DNA from: Spirochaetota bacterium
GTDB taxonomy: Bacteria; Spirochaetota; Spirochaetia; Treponematales; UBA12059
Assembly (NCBI GenBank): GCA_026398615.1
Contig: JAPLSN010000011.1
Location: 36,158 to 100,157, forward strand
Length of the DNA stretch: 64,000 bases
Direction of reading: 5' to 3'
Below the pieces are notes generated by a model. The model was not told the DNA's origin. It saw nothing but the letters and a program-made list of their open reading frames with translations, and did no database searches. The position numbers and the translations under genes are program-made. Positions 63,925-64,000 of this stretch are shown piece by piece (position 1 is the first letter of the stretch; every line of letters begins with the position of its first letter).

Positions 63925-64000
63925 TTACTGTTCCATTTTTGTTTTTACCAACTTATCCATCTGTACGGCGAAATCGAGAGGGCTCAGCTTCCCGGTCAAA
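63925..64000 (-). CDS. C-terminal end of an unidentified gene (runs off the window)
   Basis: The last 24 codons of a minus-strand frame, ending LDFAVQMDKLVKTKMEQ and TAA at 63925-63927. Lower GC than neighbours. Too short to identify. Confidence 0.35.
   Translation of the reverse strand, partial: LTGKLSPLDFAVQMDKLVKTKMEQ

Overview
The window reads as chromosomal DNA of a high-GC, anaerobic, motile spirochaete related to Treponema or Spirochaeta. The clearest signs are a cheA, cheW-cheR fusion, cheX, cheY operon (a spirochaete arrangement), two BMP/PnrA (TmpC-like) nucleoside-binding proteins with their ABC importer, and several exported beta-barrel-like proteins. Pyruvate:ferredoxin oxidoreductase and an NfnAB pair point to ferredoxin-based fermentation. 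The taxon is inferred from gene content only; there is no rRNA in the window.

Layout. 0-8.4 kb: 5' part of pyruvate:ferredoxin oxidoreductase (minus), a six-TM methyl-accepting protein, nfnA-nfnB, a repeat-bearing gap, and a decayed gene joining a periplasmic binding protein to a PAS/HisKA_2 kinase. 8.6-12.4 kb: U32-family protein and a CNNM/CorC-type membrane protein. 12.5-16.3 kb: tRNA-Cys, then yajC-secD-secF (minus). 16.5-19 kb: carbamate kinase with a tandem duplication of its 3' end, a nitroreductase and uridine kinase. 19-25 kb: nucleoside ABC importer (BMP lipoprotein, two permeases, double ATPase, second BMP protein). 25.2-32.4 kb: a DeoR regulator divergent from a bacterial microcompartment operon (two BMC-H, BMC-T, four BMC-P, acylating aldehyde dehydrogenase, RpiB-like isomerase, DeoC), facing a second deoC whose Schiff-base lysine is glutamine. 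32.5-39.3 kb: SpoT-like HD protein, valS, a flavoprotein, an M29 aminopeptidase and a PadR regulator. 39.9-45.7 kb: a lysine/alanine-rich histone-like protein, a BrkB-cNMP fusion, a phosphoesterase, an anchored protein of unknown function, bactofilin, a TPR protein and MtaB. 45.9-52 kb: exported barrel-like proteins, a lipoprotein, tRNA-Lys with duplicated 3' ends, and SlyX. 52.3-57.2 kb: chemotaxis operon, followed by tRNA-Val. 57.8-64 kb: a probable accessory region with a WD40-caspase lipoprotein, an exported Tudor-like protein, and remnants of IS21 and ISL3 elements.

The most coherent system is the nucleoside/pentose block (about 18.3-32.4 kb). An importer brings in nucleosides, uridine kinase salvages them, and a DeoR regulator faces a microcompartment operon that looks like the 'sugar phosphate utilising' (SPU) class. 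In it DeoC would split deoxyribose-5-phosphate into acetaldehyde and glyceraldehyde-3-phosphate, and the aldehyde dehydrogenase would turn acetaldehyde into acetyl-CoA. N-terminal extensions on DeoC and on the dehydrogenase look like encapsulation peptides. No nucleoside phosphorylase, phosphopentomutase, alcohol dehydrogenase or phosphotransacylase is seen here, so cofactor recycling must rely on genes elsewhere or on another route.

Coordinates of starts were chosen from ribosome-binding sites and family lengths. Functional calls rest on reading the sequence; no database search was run.
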